Below are positions 61,519 to 64,000 of a DNA stretch of 64,000 bases, piece by piece; the first letter of the stretch is position 1; every line of letters begins with the position of its first letter. This DNA is from Caulobacter hibisci (GTDB lineage Bacteria > Pseudomonadota > Alphaproteobacteria > Caulobacterales > Caulobacteraceae): the NCBI RefSeq assembly GCF_016135805.1, contig NZ_JADWOX010000001.1:186001-250000 (forward strand), read 5' to 3'. Made by a program: the position numbers and the translations under genes. Under the pieces are notes generated by a model. It did no database searches. It was not told where the DNA came from and was given only the letters and a program-made list of their open reading frames with translations.

Positions 61519-61653
61519 TCCTCCCTCGCGCAGCGGGGGAGGTGGCGCGCTGCGGACACGCGGCGTGACGGAGGGGGCGAGTTGAAGCGCCGTGCGCGCC
61601 GTCGCCCCCTCCACCGCTTCGCGGTCCCCCTCCCCCGCGTGGCGGGGGAGGAG
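61519..61653. repeat. CTCCTCCC/GGGGGAGG REP pair
   Basis: Left unit CTCCTCCCTCGCGCAGCGGG... and right unit CCCTCCCCCGCGTGGCGGGG... are inverted, with GGAGGGGGCGA/TCGCCCCCTCC inside. Same family as 51081-51123. Between gluQ and the TetR gene. Confidence 0.75.
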
Positions 61654-61667
61654 TGGTGATCGCCAGT

Positions 61668-62291
61668 TCATCCCCGATCGAGCTTGGCGAACATGCCCAG
61701 GTGGTCGAACACCGCCTTGAGGAAGGCTTCCTCGCCGCCGAGCAGCGCCTTGAGCTGGGTGAACTGCTTGAAGCCGCTCATTTCGGCCAGGCCGTGGGCG
61801 GCGCACCAGGCGGCGATGGTCGCCAGCTCCAGGTCGATCTCCGACACGCCCGATCCCGCCGCGTGGGCGATGGTGTTGCGCACCTGGCAGTAGGCCCCTT
61901 CCTCCTTCATCTGGTCGGGAAGGGCGTCCTTGTCGCGCGAGCGGTCGTACATCACCCGATAGAGGGCGGGGTTGTCGCGGGCGAAGCTGACATAGGCCAC
62001 GCCCAGATTGGTCATCCGCTGGCGGTCGTCGTCGCTGTCCTGGCGGGCCTTCATCAGGGCCGCGTCCAGGGCCACCCAGCCTTCGTGGGCCACGGCCTCG
62101 AGCAGCTGGCTCTTGTCCTTGAAGTGGTGGTAGGGCGCGGCCGGGCTGACCCCGGCCTCGCGGGCCACGGCGCGTAGCGACAGGGCCGCCGGACCATCGG
62201 TCTCCAGGATCCGCCGGGCGGCGTCGACGAGGGCGCGGCTGAGGTCGCCGTGGTGATAGGGGCGGGCGGCTTCGGGCGTGGCGAGAGTCAT
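61668..62291 (-). CDS. TetR-family transcriptional regulator
   Basis: 207 residues. N-terminal TetR helix-turn-helix (RALVDAARRILETDGPAALS... VAREAGVSPAAPYHHFKDK) and a C-terminal ligand domain (TetR_C-33-like: YVSFARDNPALYRVMYDR, AWCAAHGLAEMSGF). Divergent from a 37-residue membrane peptide gene; the perfect palindrome at 62338 lies 47 bp before its start, so self-repression is likely. Confidence 0.93.
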   Translation of the reverse strand: MTLATPEAARPYHHGDLSRALVDAARRILETDGPAALSLRAVAREAGVSPAAPYHHFKDKSQLLEAVAHEGWVALDAALMKARQDSDDDRQRMTNLGVAYVSFARDNPALYRVMYDRSRDKDALPDQMKEEGAYCQVRNTIAHAAGSGVSEIDLELATIAAWCAAHGLAEMSGFKQFTQLKALLGGEEAFLKAVFDHLGMFAKLDRG

Positions 62292-62337
62292 CGAAAGCCA
62301 CTCTATCCCTTACGTAGGGAAAATTCATCCAAACATT

Positions 62338-62353
62338 GTCAAGATATCTTGAC
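62338..62353. promoter_or_regulatory. TetR operator candidate
   Basis: GTCAAGATATCTTGAC, a perfect 16-bp palindrome in the divergent gap. It overlaps the -35 of the plus-strand promoter and a TTGACA on the minus strand, so one bound dimer could block both directions. Confidence 0.65.
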
Positions 62354-62376
62354 GGCGCTCAGATTGATGTTATCTA
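62349..62376 (+). promoter_or_regulatory. promoter of the 37-residue peptide gene
   Basis: TTGACG (62349-62354, with GCG after it as in the Caulobacter consensus), 16 bp, TATCTA (62371-62376). About 88 nt of leader to the ATG at 62471. Confidence 0.6.
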
Positions 62377-62470
62377 AGCGTCGTTCAGATGGATCGGCCA
62401 TTCAAGAGACCGCCGCTGGACCACGCTGGCCGAGGGGGTCGGCGCGAACCCAACTTCAAGGATGTGTGTC

Positions 62471-62584
62471 ATGACCAACCGTAGCTTCGAAGCCTTCGAA
62501 AACCTCTTCGACCGCGTCGCCATCGGCTATTTCCTGGTGGCCGCGCTCGGCGTCGCCGGCGCCGTGCTGGCGATCGCGCTGTAA
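62471..62584 (+). CDS. 37-residue single-helix membrane peptide
   Basis: ATG with AAGGA 9 bases upstream. Reads MTNRSFEAFENLFDRVAIGY, then a hydrophobic helix of about 17 residues (FLVAALGVAGAVLAIAL) to the stop. A cytosolic amphipathic head plus one membrane helix is the usual design of small regulatory membrane proteins. Driven by a well-formed promoter overlapping the TetR operator, so probably the main target of that regulator. Family not recognised. Confidence 0.65.
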   Translation: MTNRSFEAFENLFDRVAIGYFLVAALGVAGAVLAIAL

Positions 62585-62757
62585 GGACGAATTGTCCGAT
62601 GCGGCCGCTCCGGTTCTTCCGGGGGCGGTCGCCGGGGTGCGTCGCCCCGACTTGAAACCGGCGCTCCGCTCGGCCATAGCCGGGCTGGCGGAACGACCCG
62701 CGACACCTCGGGTTTCCGTCTGATGATCCTCTTGTCCCAAAGTCCGCGAGACGCCCG

Positions 62758-63237
62758 ATGAGCGTGGCCTTCACCAAGGAAGGCGACGCCGAGGCCTTCG
62801 CCGCCGACCTTCCCGATCGTCCGATCTCGACCCAGCCCAATCTCGTCACGGCCGAAGGCCTGGCGATGATCAAGGCCGAGTTCGCCGCCGCCCGCGCCGC
62901 CTATGCCGCGGCCCAGGCCGCCGGCGGGGTCGCCGAAGATCGCACCGCCATGGCCCGCGCCACCCGCGACCTGCGCTACTGGTCGGCCCGTCGCGGCACC
63001 GCCCAGCCGGTCGAGCGTGACGAGAGCCGCACCAGCGTGCAGTTCGGCGACACGGTCACCTTCGACCGCGAGGACGGCCGCACCCAGACCTTCCGCATCG
63101 TCGGCGAGGACGAGGCCGACCCGGCCAAGGGCTCGGTCTCCTACGTCTCGCCGCTGGCCCGCGCCCTGATGGGCAAGAGCGTCGGCGACACGGCCGTGGT
63201 GGCCGGCGGCGAGGTCGAGATCGTCGCCATCGCCTAA
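62758..63237 (+). CDS. GreA/GreB-like transcription factor
   Basis: 159 residues. C-terminal Gre domain (SVQFGDTVTFDREDGRTQTF... SYVSPLARALMGKSVGDTA) is clear. The N-terminal helical hairpin (residues 40-85) is shorter and Ala-rich with tip GGVAEDRTAM in place of GDxSENAEY, so transcript-cleavage activity is uncertain. It could instead be an Rnk-type or other Gre-fold regulator of RNA polymerase. The gap from 62585 holds no other gene. Confidence 0.82.
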   Translation: MSVAFTKEGDAEAFAADLPDRPISTQPNLVTAEGLAMIKAEFAAARAAYAAAQAAGGVAEDRTAMARATRDLRYWSARRGTAQPVERDESRTSVQFGDTVTFDREDGRTQTFRIVGEDEADPAKGSVSYVSPLARALMGKSVGDTAVVAGGEVEIVAIA

Positions 63238-63265
63238 GGGCTCAGCAAGTTTCGGATTGCCAGGG

Positions 63266-63952
63266 ATGCTCGGCGAGGGCTTCCTCGCCGGCGTGATTTC
63301 CGCTTCTGCTCCCACTCCCGACCTGATCGCCGCCGCCCGCGCCCACCTGGCCGCGACCGACCCGCTGTTCGGGCGGTTGGAAGCCGTGACCCCGATCTTC
63401 GAATGGCGATTGCGGCCCGGCGGCTTTCCGGGTCTGGCCCGGATGATCGTCGAGCAGCAGATCTCGGTCGCCGCCGCCGCCTCGATCTGGGCGCGGGTGC
63501 AGGCCGGACTGCCCGACATGACGCCCGACGCCCTGATGGCCCTTGACGATCCGGCGCTGCAAGGCTTCGGCCTCTCCCGACCCAAGGTGCGCTACCTGCG
63601 CGAGATCGCCGGGGCGCACCTGTCCGGCGCCTGCGATTTCGACGCCCTGAAAGCTCTGCCCGACGCCGAGGCCGTCGCCGCCCTGGTCGCCATCAAGGGC
63701 GTCGGCCGCTGGACCGCCGAGACCTTCCTGATGTTCTGCGAGGGCCGCATCGACGTCTTCCCCGGCGGTGACGTCGCCTTGCAGGAGGCCATGCGCTGGG
63801 CCGACGGCCTGGAGGTGCGTCCCAACGAGAAGGCCGCCTATGTCCGGGCCGAGGCCTGGAAGCCCTATCGGGGCGTCGCCGCCCACCTACTGTGGGCCTG
63901 CTACGGCGGCGTGCGGCGCGGCGAGATCAGCCTCGACGGCCGAACGGCTTAG
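63266..63952 (+). CDS. AlkA-type DNA-3-methyladenine glycosylase
   Basis: 228 residues from ATG at 63266; GTG at 63293 is an alternative. HhH-GPD superfamily: MIVEQQISVAAAASIW (helix of the AlkA family), LVAIKGVGRWTAETFLMF (helix-hairpin-helix) and the catalytic Asp in VFPGGDVALQEAM. It removes alkylated bases from DNA. No Fe-S cluster Cys motif. 28 bp after the Gre-like gene. Confidence 0.92.
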   Translation: MLGEGFLAGVISASAPTPDLIAAARAHLAATDPLFGRLEAVTPIFEWRLRPGGFPGLARMIVEQQISVAAAASIWARVQAGLPDMTPDALMALDDPALQGFGLSRPKVRYLREIAGAHLSGACDFDALKALPDAEAVAALVAIKGVGRWTAETFLMFCEGRIDVFPGGDVALQEAMRWADGLEVRPNEKAAYVRAEAWKPYRGVAAHLLWACYGGVRRGEISLDGRTA

Positions 63953-64000
63953 GCGATCGGGCTTCGGCCTGGGCCTTGGCCCGGGCGATCACCGCGGCGA
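63927..64000 (-). CDS. possible 3' end of a gene entering from the right
   Basis: The minus strand is open from the edge to a TGA at 63927, reading AVIARAKAQAEARSPKPFGR near the end. Helical and charged, which is plausible for a C-terminus, but only 24 codons are visible and 26 bp overlap the glycosylase end. Identity cannot be told. Confidence 0.25.
   Translation of the reverse strand, partial: AAVIARAKAQAEARSPKPFGRRG

Overview
The window looks like chromosomal DNA from a Caulobacter-type alphaproteobacterium (Caulobacteraceae). The evidence is very high GC with long antisense open frames, the zauP-zapA-6S RNA-5-FCL cluster, an NrsF (DUF1109) protein, a bactofilin, TadE/TadG pilus proteins, a TonB-dependent receptor, the argH-lptM-lysA order next to tlpA, and frequent GTG/TTG starts and 4-base overlaps. 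Most of it is housekeeping chromosome. Short accessory insertions and six kinds of palindromic intergenic repeat are scattered through it.

Region 1-24.6 kb: a YceI lipoprotein (cut by the window edge), a DUF885 hydrolase, two identical tRNA-Gly(GCC) genes, an SDR enzyme, an alpha/beta hydrolase, a GT4/GT9 glycosyltransferase pair, an NrsF-like anti-sigma protein without an adjacent sigma gene, and a glycolytic block (fba, pgk, gap). Next come zauP-zapA, 6S RNA, 5-formyl-THF cyclo-ligase and a YmdB-type phosphoesterase. A lower-GC two-gene cassette (a SLATT-like membrane protein plus a 47-residue proline-rich peptide) precedes ohr, a BA14K-like protein, yebC, ileS, lspA with a DUF3035 lipoprotein, a DUF3617 lipoprotein, a bactofilin, an Mpo1-like protein and an Lrp/AsnC regulator.

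Region 24.7-35.7 kb: a fused indolepyruvate ferredoxin oxidoreductase sits divergent from the Lrp gene. It is followed by an 844-bp IS5-type insertion sequence with a -1 frameshift, a TonB-C-domain protein, a ParE-like toxin behind a 30-codon antitoxin remnant and overlapping an FAD oxidoreductase, an aspartic protease with PDZ domain, a PQQ-type sugar dehydrogenase, another GT4 enzyme and tRNA-Met(CAU).

Region 35.7-47.6 kb is the regulatory and surface part: two paralogous XRE regulators, a Phd-antitoxin/PAS fusion, TadE-TadG, a PilZ protein, a LuxI/LuxR quorum-sensing pair with dyad operators, a hybrid histidine pseudokinase with an intact receiver, and a large TonB-dependent receptor.

Region 48-64 kb: queC-queE-queD (queuosine), a resolvase-like protein that lacks its catalytic serine, a YciI-like protein, aroC, lysA, an LptM-like lipoprotein, argH, tlpA-GNAT, a CcdC-like membrane protein, an operon of acyltransferase-3, membrane protein and winged-helix regulator behind a perfect dyad, gluQRS (which acts downstream of queuosine), a TetR gene divergent from a 37-residue membrane peptide across a perfect palindrome, a Gre-like factor and an AlkA-type glycosylase.

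The best candidates for something undescribed are the SLATT-like/47-residue cassette, the TetR/37-residue peptide pair, the inactive resolvase, the Phd-PAS fusion and the pseudokinase beside LuxI/LuxR. No CRISPR array, prophage or origin was seen.
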